A stretch of DNA of 35,955 nt from DATKWS01 sp035529435 (GCA_035529435.1 DATKWS010000235.1:1-35955), one strand, 5' to 3'. Shown: positions 9,046-17,411, numbered from the stretch's first letter. Notes: generated from the sequence alone by a model not told the origin. Program-made: numbers and translations.

Positions 9046-10427
9046 GGGTCACTCCCGTGCAATGCATCGCGGCGGATGTCCGAACGTATGTAGAGATACT
9101 TCCCACGCTTCGTCAGGGGGATATCGTCGACATACCGTATCTCGCACCGCAGAGCCCCGCCGGTCATTTCGTATATACGTTTCCTCACACCGTCCAGCCA
9201 TTCGGCCGTGGCGGGGGAAAAATCATCCGCCTTGACGATGTACAGAATGACTTCGTCGACGACCGGCTGATGGTACTGATACCGGTCTATCCCCTCGCAT
9301 CCGTAAAGAAAGTGCATCAGGGTCGTTCCGTGCATGATATCCCCGTTCGGCAAGGGGAAGTTATCTACAATCCGTGAGATATCGAGGCCGAGCAGGGGGA
9401 ACCCCCGGCCGCACGGACACGCTCCCTCCTCGAGCCTGCCGGTGTCGTTATTCATGTACCGGATGAGGGGAAAGCCGTAATTCCACAGGGACGTCACTAT
9501 GAAATAGCCGTTGTCCGTACCGTTTTTTTTTGTTTCGATATACGAGAAGTCGCCCGTCCTGTGCATCCGTCCATGCGGGCACTCGAATGCCAGATGAAGG
9601 GCCTCCACGCAGCCGTACATATCGTATACCTTGCAATCGAAGACTTCTGAAATCAACTCCCGCTGAAAGGGGTACAGCTTCTCGGTAGTCGTGAAGACCC
9701 CCTTTATCGACGGACAACCGCTACCACGCATCTTGAGGAATCGGGCGAAATGATATATGGCACTCGCATAGCCGTAGATAACGGCTGGCTTAATCTCAAT
9801 GCTCCGGCGGCGCCACTCATCCATGTCTTCCACCCCGTATCGGCTGGTATCGAAGTAATAGCGCCGGCGGAGACGTTGGCGTATCATCTGCTGCCATCCC
9901 GGTGCCGCGAGAAGGTTCTCGGGGTATGCCCAGAGATTCACGATAGGTTCCCCGATGCGGTATCCCGCCATCATGAAGCACCGCAGCAGACCGGCCTCGC
10001 TCCTGTACCAGTACCTCCTGTCATAGAATATATTGAGCGGAGCGCCGGTCGATCCCCCGGTGGATTTCGGGAACAAGTCGCCGCGCGGGATATCGCGCGC
10101 GATGAATTTCTCCCGGTTCTTCACGACCGTCCCTCTCCTGAGAACGGGCAGCTTCTTCAGATCCTCGAGGGAGGTGAAATCTGAAGGGGTGAGCGACAGT
10201 TCCCTGAACAGCTCCCGGTAGTACGGAACATGCCGGAAAGAGTGCTGAAGCAGCTCATGCAGCCTCTCGAATTGATACCGCTCTACCTCGGTTCTCGACA
10301 GATACGGAAGATCCGCGATCTCGTCGAGGTACCGTAGCGTATCGTCCTTCTTGAAGAGGTTGATCGCCGGCTGGACCACTGTTCCCCAGAAGGGCGTGGA
10401 TTGGAAACGATGCGCCATATATACCAT
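9042..10427 (-). CDS. CapK/PaaK-like (phenylacetate-CoA ligase family) adenylating enzyme
   Basis: This 461-residue protein matches the CapK/PaaK/coenzyme-F390-synthetase family. It has LLQHSFRHVPYYRELF near the N-terminus, the P-loop-like KSTGGSTGAPLNIFYD, then VFTTTEKLYPFQRE, VYDMYGCVE and, near the C-terminus, a Cys pair in EGACPCGRGFP. Members form acyl-adenylates, and CapK-type members sit in capsule and exopolysaccharide loci where the true substrate is unknown. It is the first gene of a leftward unit and overlaps the acyltransferase start by four bases. The first ATG is at 10425-10427, with another three codons later. The family is certain; the substrate is not known. Confidence 0.87.
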   Translation of the reverse strand: MVYMAHRFQSTPFWGTVVQPAINLFKKDDTLRYLDEIADLPYLSRTEVERYQFERLHELLQHSFRHVPYYRELFRELSLTPSDFTSLEDLKKLPVLRRGTVVKNREKFIARDIPRGDLFPKSTGGSTGAPLNIFYDRRYWYRSEAGLLRCFMMAGYRIGEPIVNLWAYPENLLAAPGWQQMIRQRLRRRYYFDTSRYGVEDMDEWRRRSIEIKPAVIYGYASAIYHFARFLKMRGSGCPSIKGVFTTTEKLYPFQRELISEVFDCKVYDMYGCVEALHLAFECPHGRMHRTGDFSYIETKKNGTDNGYFIVTSLWNYGFPLIRYMNNDTGRLEEGACPCGRGFPLLGLDISRIVDNFPLPNGDIMHGTTLMHFLYGCEGIDRYQYHQPVVDEVILYIVKADDFSPATAEWLDGVRKRIYEMTGGALRCEIRYVDDIPLTKRGKYLYIRSDIRRDALHGSDP

Positions 10428-10486
10428 CCGCGGAAACCGTTATCCCTGAGCCTACATCTTCCAGAGATGAAAGGCTAATACAAGAC

Positions 10487-10492
10487 ATTATA
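10487..10492 (-). promoter_or_regulatory. Candidate -10 element for the CapK-like gene
   Basis: On the - strand this reads TATAAT, a perfect -10 hexamer, about 60 bases before the ATG of the CapK-like gene. No recognisable -35 lies at 16-18 bases, so it may need an activator or be accidental in this AT-rich stretch. The rest of 10428-10575 holds nothing I can identify. Confidence 0.3.
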
Positions 10493-10575
10493 TATATCAA
10501 GAACATATGTCCTGGAGAATTATCGTAGCATCCTGCAGTTTTCTGCGTCTGATTCTCCTAATGACCGGAGAATAA

Positions 10576-10840
10576 GCGAATAAGACGCGGAAGATCCATC
10601 GCATCGAATATGGATTTCGGCGCGTGAAACTTCCCGGTAGAAAAAAGCAGTCGGGTGTTGGACTACGAGCGGTTAAAGAACCTGGTCACGTTAGTTTTGG
10701 CCGCTGCGTACTTCTCTAATGTGTGGCTTGGTGAATCACTGAAGCTGAAGGTGTTGTCTACTCGGGTGGCACAGGTGGCGAAGCGGTTCTTTGGTGTTCC
10801 GGACTTTCATTTTTTCCATATACGAGTTGACATTGTTTGA
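10576..10840 (+). pseudogene. DDE transposase remnant (C-terminal piece, internally deleted)
   Basis: From about 10652 the sequence reads RVLDYERLKNLVTL, then AAAYFSNVWLGESLKLKVL and AKRFFGVPDFHFF. This is the C-terminal helical block of an IS4-type DDE transposase, whose relatives have VLDYERLKNL, AVWLGE and AKRFFGIPDF in the same order. Just upstream, in another frame (10576-10653), the string RKIHRIEYGFRRVKLPG resembles an earlier part of such transposases, so most of the gene seems deleted between the two pieces. No full-length start, DDE catalytic core or terminal inverted repeats are recognisable. The fragment is surely non-functional as a transposase. The C-terminal match is strong by memory of the family; the upstream piece is less sure. 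Confidence 0.7.
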
Positions 10841-10856
10841 ATTGCTCACGTATAAT
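10827..10856 (+). promoter_or_regulatory. Consensus sigma70-type promoter
   Basis: TTGACA (10827-10832) and TATAAT (10851-10856) are perfect -35 and -10 hexamers separated by 18 bases. Transcription would start near 10863, about 40 bases before the ATG at 10902 of the secreted beta-helix protein. The -35 box lies inside the last codons of the transposase remnant (R-V-D-I-V-stop), so the promoter straddles the edge of the old mobile element. This is the strongest promoter seen in the window. Confidence 0.75.
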
Positions 10857-10901
10857 ACAGCGTTAATCGGCTAACCAAACCAAAAACAGATGGGGGCAAT
10901 C

Positions 10902-13109
10902 ATGAAAAAAAGGGATAGACTATGGTTGTTCTGCGCGAGCGCGCTCTTCGCAATAGTCAGCTTGGCAATCCCGTGCTCGGGGGACACGTGGAATGTGCCG
11001 ACGCCGGTACCGACCATCCAGGCCGCCGTGGATTCAGCAGCGAGCGGTGACTCGATACTCGTGGCGGCGGGCTCATACACGGGGGATGGGTTCCGCGATA
11101 TCAGCGTAAGCGGAAAACACGTGATCATCATCGCGACGGGTGGCTCGGTCAACATCGATTGCGAGGGGTGGGAGAACGAAAATCACAGTGCAATAAATTA
11201 CTACAATACGGGAGACGGCTTCAATCTTCTCAGCGGTTTCATCATAACCGGCGTGTATCCCGGACCGGGAACGTATTGCAGCAATGCACGTCTGAATATC
11301 GACAACTGCAGTTACACCGGCAACTCGCTTTGGGGCCACTTCTGTGTTTGCATCGAGGGGACCTCACGGGTGATAATGGAAAACTCCTCGATAACGGGCA
11401 ACGAGAATGGATGCAGCGATACATCGGGACCAGGGATATACTCTTCTGCGTACCTCGAATTGAGAAATTGCCTGATCAGCGGCAACAGCGGCGATTCGGG
11501 TTCAGCCATTCGCGTCGCAGGAGATACCTGTGTGATAACCGATTCGCACATTCAGAACAATGATTCATACTACGAAGCGATACGAATCCAGTCGAGTCCG
11601 TATACATACATATCAAACACAACGATATACGAGAACAAGGGGATTTTAATAGGCGAAAGCGAAGTTTTCATATATAATTCGCTCCTGCGCGCCAATGGCG
11701 GAAGGATGCTCGGTTACGGTCCTGCCATCGAACTGTACAATGCCACTTTAAATCTTGAATCGGTAACGCATACCGGAAACCGCTACTTATGGTTATCCGA
11801 ATCCTCGGTTTCAGCTACGAAGAGCGTATTCCACGGCACTCCAATCGGCGAAATGGGCACCTGGATATACATCGCCACTGGTTCGGCCGAATTATCCTGC
11901 TGCGACGTTTACGGCAACGAGGGAGGTGATTGGGTCAATGGCATAGCCGGGCAGGATTCCCTGCCGCATAACTTCTCGGCCGATCCGTTGTTCTGCGACG
12001 CCGGCGCCGGGATCTTCACCCTTCATTCAGCTTCTCCCTGTCTGCCGGGGAACCATCCGAACGGCTGTGACTGCGGATTGATCGGTGCGGAAGGGCTCGG
12101 CTGCCCCGATGGGGCGCCATACATCTCGAGCCTAGGAGACGTCCTCAATGATCAGGGACGTCAGGTGAGCATCAGCTGGTATCGGAGCTCCTGCGACAGC
12201 ATGGGGAGCGCGCAGCCCGTTCTGAGCTACGAGGTCTATCGGCGGATCGACGATCTGCCTGTTGTCGCTGGCGTGAGCGAGCCGACGCCTGCGACCGGGC
12301 GAGGCGCCGACGCGGCGCTCGCATACCCGCCCGGCGACTGGCACTACCTCTTCGACGTCCCCGCGCACGGGGAAGACGTCTACCATGTCGTGGCGCCGAC
12401 GCTGGAGGATTCGTGCGTGTACAACGATTCGACGGTGACGGGCGAGCCGCTCTATTACTCGACCTTCTTCATAAGGGCCTCGACTGCCGTGCCGACGACC
12501 TATTTCGACTCGGGCGTCGACAGCGGGTACTCGGTGGACAATCTCTCCCCGGCCTCTCCGGCGGGGCTCATGATGACCGACGGGACGCTGCTGCAATGGA
12601 ACGACAACGAGGAGCCGGATTTCGCACATTACCGGGTCTACGCCAAGGAGCATCTGGACACCACCTCGTACTACCTGGCCGACATTACCTTGCTGTCCGA
12701 GTTCGATGTGGCCGCTTCGATCGCCGAGGGGTATCACCATTGGGGCGTCACATCGTGCGATTACAACGGGAACGAGAGCGCGGCGAGCGAGATTGCATGG
12801 CTGCCGACGGGGAACGATCCGGAGACGCCCCGGGCGTACGCGTTGGAGCAGAACTATCCCAATCCGTTCAATCCGACGACGACGATACGATTCGTGATAC
12901 CGGAGAGAACGGCGGTTAGGGTCGCGGTATACGACGTCGAGGGACGGCTGGTGGCCGTACTGTTGGATAAAGAGATGGATCGTGGCGCCGCCTCGGTCGT
13001 GTGGAACGGGATGGATACGGAGGGCAGAAAGGCGGCATCCGGCGTCTACTTCTATCGCCTGGAGACGCCGCGGTTCACGGAGTCGAGAAAGATGCTCCTG
13101 CTGCGGTAG
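10902..13109 (+). CDS. Secreted right-handed beta-helix protein with Por/T9SS-like C-terminal domain
   Basis: This 735-residue protein has a signal peptide (KKRDRLWLF core then ALFAIVSLAIPCSG). Next comes a right-handed parallel beta-helix of about residues 30-390 that opens with VPTPVPTIQAAVDSAASGDS and IDCEGW and is rich in NSS/NNT turns. Two fibronectin-III-like segments follow (about 406-540 and 548-640). The final 90 residues (646-735) are a FlgD-like Ig fold: ALEQNYPNPFNPTTTI, SGVYFYRLE and the terminal RKMLLLR. Such domains are sorting signals for type IX-like secretion in FCB bacteria. The protein should be exported and displayed on the surface; enzymatic activity is not evident. The ATG at 10902 follows GGGGGC with good spacing and is preferred over one at 10890. 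A consensus promoter lies 46 bases upstream. Confidence 0.88.
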   Translation: MKKRDRLWLFCASALFAIVSLAIPCSGDTWNVPTPVPTIQAAVDSAASGDSILVAAGSYTGDGFRDISVSGKHVIIIATGGSVNIDCEGWENENHSAINYYNTGDGFNLLSGFIITGVYPGPGTYCSNARLNIDNCSYTGNSLWGHFCVCIEGTSRVIMENSSITGNENGCSDTSGPGIYSSAYLELRNCLISGNSGDSGSAIRVAGDTCVITDSHIQNNDSYYEAIRIQSSPYTYISNTTIYENKGILIGESEVFIYNSLLRANGGRMLGYGPAIELYNATLNLESVTHTGNRYLWLSESSVSATKSVFHGTPIGEMGTWIYIATGSAELSCCDVYGNEGGDWVNGIAGQDSLPHNFSADPLFCDAGAGIFTLHSASPCLPGNHPNGCDCGLIGAEGLGCPDGAPYISSLGDVLNDQGRQVSISWYRSSCDSMGSAQPVLSYEVYRRIDDLPVVAGVSEPTPATGRGADAALAYPPGDWHYLFDVPAHGEDVYHVVAPTLEDSCVYNDSTVTGEPLYYSTFFIRASTAVPTTYFDSGVDSGYSVDNLSPASPAGLMMTDGTLLQWNDNEEPDFAHYRVYAKEHLDTTSYYLADITLLSEFDVAASIAEGYHHWGVTSCDYNGNESAASEIAWLPTGNDPETPRAYALEQNYPNPFNPTTTIRFVIPERTAVRVAVYDVEGRLVAVLLDKEMDRGAASVVWNGMDTEGRKAASGVYFYRLETPRFTESRKMLLLR

Positions 13110-13564
13110 GACGTGTCTCTATAGGGTAAATAGGGTTCTCGAAAGGCCCGGTTGTTGAGTTTATAAAAAACTTGATTCCCGAGTGGAAAACCTGCGTGAG
13201 GTTACGACTAGCCCCTGTCGCCGGAGGGAGATCAAGACATCGGGAACACATCTGTAATCGGTATCGGCACTCCCCCTGATACAAACAATTGGAAAAAGCG
13301 GGGGATTTTCACCGCATACGAATCGATGGATCGTTAAGCAGCACAACTCATTGCAGGAAAACAAGTTAAATTTCTGAGATAAATAGCTTGACCACCGCCT
13401 CAAATGCTACTATTTTGTCTACAATGTTAGAGGCAGGGGCGGGAAGAAGGACTGAAGTAAAAACGTCCAGAATCATTCACGGCGATTCTGTTCCCCCTAC
13501 CGCTGTCGGAAACCCTGGTACAAAAAATGCACTTCTGGACTTCCACATAGAACCTGGAGGTCCA
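13110..13564. other. Gene-free interval between the two beta-helix genes
   Basis: This 455-base stretch has no convincing gene. It includes a 40-codon open run at about 13212-13334 reading PLSPEGDQDIGNTSVIGIGT and on to ESMDR, without a start or ribosome binding site, which may be chance or a gene relic. It also contains the promoter at 13388-13416 and the ribosome binding site GGAGG at 13556-13560. It is more AT-rich than the flanking genes. Confidence 0.5.
13388..13416 (+). promoter_or_regulatory. Sigma70-like promoter for the second beta-helix gene
   Basis: TTGACC (13388-13393, five of six) and TATTTT (13411-13416, four of six) are 17 bases apart, the ideal spacing. The start of transcription would be near 13423, leaving a leader of about 140 bases before the GGAGG ribosome binding site and ATG at 13565/13568. 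Confidence 0.45.
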
Positions 13565-15127
13565 ATGATGACGATTTCATTACGGAACGTGATGCGGACG
13601 GCTGTCTGCTTTTTTATATTGTTAATAGTAGCAACTAGTTATAATTTGCAGGCGGGAAAAATCTACCTTGCCCCATGGGGCAACAACGCCACGGGTGACG
13701 GGACATATCAGTATCCGTACATGACGCTTTCCGAGACAGGCAAGCACGCTGGTCCCGGGGACACGATCGTAGCGCGGGGTGGCGTATATCCCCAGGAGCA
13801 ACAATACATCGGCTATAGCTATGTTTTCAGGGGCGCTCCGGGGAGCTATCTCGTCGTCATGGGAGACCCGGACGACATTGCCGCCGGCAACAAGGCGATC
13901 TTCGACGCCGACGTGGGTGACGGCCATCATGCCTCCGCCGTCAGCATGACAGCATGCTACTCGAGTCCGTCTCGTGCAGATTACGACTTGGCTTACATCA
14001 AGCTCCTCAATCTCGTATTCAGGAACGGCCACACGATGGGTTTGAATATCGACGACGGCGGCACGTGGTCGAGAGAGAATCCGGCTCACCATATTACAAT
14101 AGAGGGCTGCGAATTCTACGACTGCGACCCGACGCACACGCAGGGATCGGGATTGAAGCTCGCCGGCGTCGATACCTTCGTCGTGAGAAATTGCACCTTC
14201 AAGCGATGCGGGCACAACGGCATCGATATGGTCGGATGCCACGAGGGGCTGGTCACGCAATGCGTATTCATGGACAATCTGGCCGTCGACGGCGATGACG
14301 GTCTCGGCGTGCAGTGCAAGGGGGGCTCCCGGAACGTTGTCATCGAAAGGAATATCTTCAAGGATCTTTACATGTACGGCGTCTCGCTCGGACAGGCCTC
14401 CGGCCTCGCTTTTTTCAGGCCTCCGCCGGGGGAGCTGGACGGCGACGGTCAGATCATCGATTACGAGGCGAAAAACTGCAACGCATACAGAAACATATTC
14501 ATAAATGTCGGCTATCCCGTCGTCTTCTCGCGATCGCGGAACTGCAAGGCGTACCAGAACACGATATACATTCCGATCAGCAACGCCGACAGAGCGCGCG
14601 GCGTGGGCGGGACGGCCTTCGTTGTCTTCTTCCGTCATGACCCATGGCCCGACATGATCGGGACGGTGCCCGTCACGCACGTCCGCAGCGCCGACGTCAA
14701 GAACAATATATTCTACTTCGGCACTCCGTACGGAAACAGACCGGTAACGTTCGCCACCGCCAGCCCGGCGTGGACCGACGAGCCCGAAACGATCGTCATG
14801 TCGAACAATCTCTGGTACTGCCACGACAATGTATCGGAATCATTGCCCGACTGGGATTTCATGGAAAACAACCAGTGGGGTGCACCGGTCCACTCCGGCA
14901 ACATCGTCGGTGATCCGTACTTCATCAACGCCAATCCTGCCTGGAACACCGATTTCGAGCTTTCCGAAGGAACACCCGCCATGTGGATGGGTTTGATCCT
15001 CGAAGAGATATCGAAGGATTACTTCGACCGGGATTACAACGTTCCTCCGACAATCGGCGCTCTCGAGTTATATGTAAATAGTTCTGCTCCCGCGGCACCA
15101 ACATCCGTAATGATATGGCCAAAGTGA
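13565..15127 (+). CDS. Secreted right-handed beta-helix (DUF1565/pectate-lyase-like) protein
   Basis: This protein of about 520 residues has a signal peptide (VMRTAVCFFILLIVATSYNLQA), then KIYLAPWGNNATGDGTYQYP and HAGPGDTIVARGGVY, the standard opening of DUF1565/PL-type beta-helix proteins. Helix rungs follow: ITIEGCEFYDCD, FVVRNCTFKRCGHNGIDM, VVIERNIFKDLYMYGVSLG, YRNIFINVG. The fold is used by polysaccharide lyases and surface adhesins; the catalytic residues of a lyase were not identified. GGAGG (13556-13560) sits 4 bases before one ATG (13565) and 7 before the next (13568); either may be used, and the frame upstream of these is not coding-like. The end (SSAPAAPTSVMIWPK) looks like the first strand of a fibronectin-III domain that is then cut off, and there is no C-terminal sorting domain, unlike the upstream protein. 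Confidence 0.85.
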   Translation: MMTISLRNVMRTAVCFFILLIVATSYNLQAGKIYLAPWGNNATGDGTYQYPYMTLSETGKHAGPGDTIVARGGVYPQEQQYIGYSYVFRGAPGSYLVVMGDPDDIAAGNKAIFDADVGDGHHASAVSMTACYSSPSRADYDLAYIKLLNLVFRNGHTMGLNIDDGGTWSRENPAHHITIEGCEFYDCDPTHTQGSGLKLAGVDTFVVRNCTFKRCGHNGIDMVGCHEGLVTQCVFMDNLAVDGDDGLGVQCKGGSRNVVIERNIFKDLYMYGVSLGQASGLAFFRPPPGELDGDGQIIDYEAKNCNAYRNIFINVGYPVVFSRSRNCKAYQNTIYIPISNADRARGVGGTAFVVFFRHDPWPDMIGTVPVTHVRSADVKNNIFYFGTPYGNRPVTFATASPAWTDEPETIVMSNNLWYCHDNVSESLPDWDFMENNQWGAPVHSGNIVGDPYFINANPAWNTDFELSEGTPAMWMGLILEEISKDYFDRDYNVPPTIGALELYVNSSAPAAPTSVMIWPK

Positions 15128-15286
15128 GCACTACAACCACGAGACCATTCCGTTCACACGGACCCCACCACGAACGAACTGCCTCTCCAGCCCTCGCTGG
15201 CAAGTTACTTGCGATACAATCCAGCAGCTGGTACAGGATGTTCGATTCCCAGAATTCGTTGCTTACCCCCGACGGAGGTATGCAGC

Positions 15287-15490
15287 ATGACACGATTCGA
15301 CCGGCAACAAAAGGTCACTATGAGGAAGCTCATCGAAATGGATCATCGAACCGTAATGGGAAAAGGGCATAATAAACTTTATCGAATTTGCAATTCGATT
15401 CGTGCAAATCTGAAAATAGAGACAACCGGAAGCCAGAGTCCATTGCACAGTTTTAATGCATCAACCAGTGGGGAGATGGATCATGTCTAA
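15287..15490 (+). CDS. Possible small protein or leader peptide (67 codons)
   Basis: An ATG at 15287 lies eight bases after a perfect GGAGG (15274-15278 region) and opens 67 codons starting TRFDRQQKVTMRKLIEMDHR. The frame ends at 15490, eight bases inside the next gene, whose ATG is at 15483. The composition is basic, with no membrane segment or recognised domain. The strong ribosome binding site and overlap with the downstream start argue for translation, possibly as an upstream ORF coupled to the secreted protein. The lack of a recognisable family and the chance of such an ORF in a 355-base gap (15128-15482) argue against. The gap otherwise shows only the inverted repeat at 15386-15409. Confidence 0.25.
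   Translation: MTRFDRQQKVTMRKLIEMDHRTVMGKGHNKLYRICNSIRANLKIETTGSQSPLHSFNASTSGEMDHV
15386..15409. repeat. Inverted repeat, operator-like
   Basis: ATTTGCA (15386-15392) and TGCAAAT (15403-15409) are perfect inverted copies separated by ten bases. A second palindrome, CGAATT-TGC-AATTCG, overlaps the left arm. The spacing of about one and a half helical turns between arm centres suits a dimeric regulator, and the site lies 75-95 bases before the start of the FlgD-like secreted protein. It is a candidate operator only. Confidence 0.3.
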
Positions 15491-16385
15491 AACAACTAAA
15501 GCAGCATCGTTGATCTTCCTCATCATCGTCATCTGTTCCGGGCAGCTCCTCGCGCAAGAGACGACGGACTACCTCATACGCTGGGCACCCAGCCCGGAGC
15601 CGGACGTTGTCGAGTACATAATCTATCGCTCTCTCGACCTTTCGCCCGGCGAGGCGATCGACAGCGTCGCAGTATCGGTAACAAGCTACCTCGATACCGA
15701 CATCGCCAAGAGTGTTAAATACTACTACCGAGTGATCGCCAAGAACGATGCCGGTGAGCGCAGCGGGTATTCAAATCCGGTGTCGGGCATAACGATCGCC
15801 CAGGACGCCGATCCGCAAACGCACAACCTCTGCCGTATAGAAGATATAATCACTATCGGCAGCGGCGCGTACGAGATCGACTGGAGCACCGTGGGCAGCA
15901 CTATTGGGTTCATACAGTACGGTCTATCGAACGAGGCCTTGGACTCGATATCGAGTTGGGACGAAAACTACGCGATGGCCCACTCATCGACGATCGACGA
16001 TCTGTTGATGCCGAGCACCTATTACGTCCGGGCCATCTCCTACGATGGCGACAACAACATGATCGTCTCGGCACTGGATACCTTCTCGGTGACGAATGAA
16101 GAACCGAATCCACCGGCCGCCCCGCAACTGAGCATCTACCCCGTTCCGTACAATCCGGGTATGGGCAGGATGTTCCTGAACAACCTCCCGGAGGGCGGCT
16201 CAGTGACGGTCTATAGCGAAAGCGGCCAGGAGGTCTGGCGGCATGACGTCGGAACGGAGACCTCGATCACGTGGGACGGCACCAACACGCAAGGGAACCC
16301 CGTCATGAGCGGCGTGTATTACGTCCTCGTCAGGGACTCCGCAAGCAGTGTCGTCGATAGACGCCCCGTAATGATCGTACATTAA
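15483..16385 (+). CDS. Secreted fibronectin-III protein with FlgD-like C-terminal domain
   Basis: This 300-residue protein has a signal peptide (SLIFLIIVICSGQLLAQ). A fibronectin type III domain follows (about 25-110; IRWAPSPEPDVVEYIIYRS, YYYRVIAKNDAGERSGYSNP), then a second beta-sandwich (about 120-205). The C-terminal FlgD-like Ig domain (about 214-300) reads LSIYPVPYNPGMGRM, GSVTVYSESGQEVWR, ITWDGTNTQGNPVMSGVYY. That last domain is the type found at the end of Por/T9SS-like cargo in FCB bacteria. The ATG at 15483 has GGGGAG seven or so bases upstream; the frame opens nine codons earlier but without support. Only 15 bases separate it from the PorV-like gene downstream, so they are probably co-transcribed. 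The function is likely structural or binding at the cell surface. Confidence 0.82.
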   Translation: MSKTTKAASLIFLIIVICSGQLLAQETTDYLIRWAPSPEPDVVEYIIYRSLDLSPGEAIDSVAVSVTSYLDTDIAKSVKYYYRVIAKNDAGERSGYSNPVSGITIAQDADPQTHNLCRIEDIITIGSGAYEIDWSTVGSTIGFIQYGLSNEALDSISSWDENYAMAHSSTIDDLLMPSTYYVRAISYDGDNNMIVSALDTFSVTNEEPNPPAAPQLSIYPVPYNPGMGRMFLNNLPEGGSVTVYSESGQEVWRHDVGTETSITWDGTNTQGNPVMSGVYYVLVRDSASSVVDRRPVMIVH

Positions 16386-16400
16386 CCGGTGATGATTAAT

Positions 16401-17411
16401 ATGAAGCGAGCGCGATTCATACATCTTATTGGAATGATCCTCGCGGGAGCGCTGGCGATACTGCCGGCGGTAGCAGGGGCGGCCGAGGGTGCCGGGAGCA
16501 CTGGCGCGAGCTATCTCCTGCATCCGGTGGGATCGAAATCGATCGCCATGGGTGAGGTTAAATCGGCCCTTCTGGGAGACCCGTTCAGCTGGCTCTCGAA
16601 CCCGGCCACTCTGAATGACATGACCGGCCACGGACTCGGCCTCTTTCACGCCGAATGGATCATCGACACCAGGTACGACAACGTATCGTACACGTACCGG
16701 CTCAACGACAAGGTCATATTCGGCGGGGGTTTCCTCTTCACGTACCGCCCGGACATCCAGGGATACGACGAAGCGGGCATTGAGACGATGGAACTCAAGA
16801 GCAACAACTACCAGGTCGTGCTCGGGATCGGATTCGCTCCGATCGATAACCTCATGACCGGCGTCAACGTAAAATATTTCAAGGAAAAGCTGGACGAGTC
16901 AACCGCCGGCGGAGTGGGTGTCGATCTCGGCTGCCTCTACCAAGTCGACAGGACCGGGACGACGTTCGGAATCGCCGTTCAGAACCTCGGCCAGGACATC
17001 AGCTTCAACGGTCTCGACGAGCCCCTGCCGCTGACATTTCGGGGTGGGGCCTCGCAAACCGTCATCCCGAAAGAGGGCATCGTCGCCGTATCGGCCGCAT
17101 TCGATCTGGTCAAGCCGCGCTTTGAAGATCTATACGTGGGGGCCGGCGTCGAACTCGAAATGTGCGATGTCCTGGCGGTCCGGGTCGGATACTGCGGACA
17201 GGAATCGAGGCCGGGGAGCGGATTCACCCTGGGGGGCGGTTTCACGGTAAGAGAAACGGTTACTATAGATTACGCCTGGACGCCGCACGGCGATCTGGGC
17301 GATTTCCATCATATATCGATTTTCTTCGGCGTACCGAAGAAAGAGGCTCAGACCCAATCACTTCTCCACAACCTACCAGATCAGTCGGCACATGCAGGTG
17401 AACCCCGGTAA
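16401..17411 (+). CDS. PorV/PorQ-like outer-membrane beta-barrel protein
   Basis: This 336-residue protein has a signal peptide (FIHLIGMILAGALAILPAVAGA). The PorV/PorQ (UPF0164) opening follows: SYLLHPVGSKSIAMGEVKSA, then DPFSWLSNPATLND, where the family has a conserved glycine-rich loop and WNPA-like motif. The rest is alternating beta strands (GVNVKYFKEKLDESTAGGVG, AFDLVKPRFEDLYVGAGVEL) ending SIFFGVP. PorV binds the C-terminal signals of type IX cargo and carries them from the translocon to the attachment complex in Bacteroidetes; paralogues have unknown jobs. GGTGAT (16388-16393) is seven bases before the ATG at 16401, which I prefer over starts at 16389 and 16392. Its place directly after a FlgD-domain secreted protein supports a role in export or anchoring. 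Confidence 0.82.
   Translation: MKRARFIHLIGMILAGALAILPAVAGAAEGAGSTGASYLLHPVGSKSIAMGEVKSALLGDPFSWLSNPATLNDMTGHGLGLFHAEWIIDTRYDNVSYTYRLNDKVIFGGGFLFTYRPDIQGYDEAGIETMELKSNNYQVVLGIGFAPIDNLMTGVNVKYFKEKLDESTAGGVGVDLGCLYQVDRTGTTFGIAVQNLGQDISFNGLDEPLPLTFRGGASQTVIPKEGIVAVSAAFDLVKPRFEDLYVGAGVELEMCDVLAVRVGYCGQESRPGSGFTLGGGFTVRETVTIDYAWTPHGDLGDFHHISIFFGVPKKEAQTQSLLHNLPDQSAHAGEPR

Noticed and set aside
13212..13334. Forty-codon open run with protein-like composition (GTPPDTNNWKKRGIF) ahead of the second beta-helix gene.
   Set aside because: No start codon with ribosome binding site, no recognisable family, and short enough to occur by chance; kept only as a note on the interval.
13622..14824. Four-hundred-codon frame on the - strand opposite the second beta-helix gene.
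   Set aside because: Composition (Val/Arg/Ala rich, no motif) fits an antisense shadow; the + strand gene has a signal peptide and ribosome binding site.
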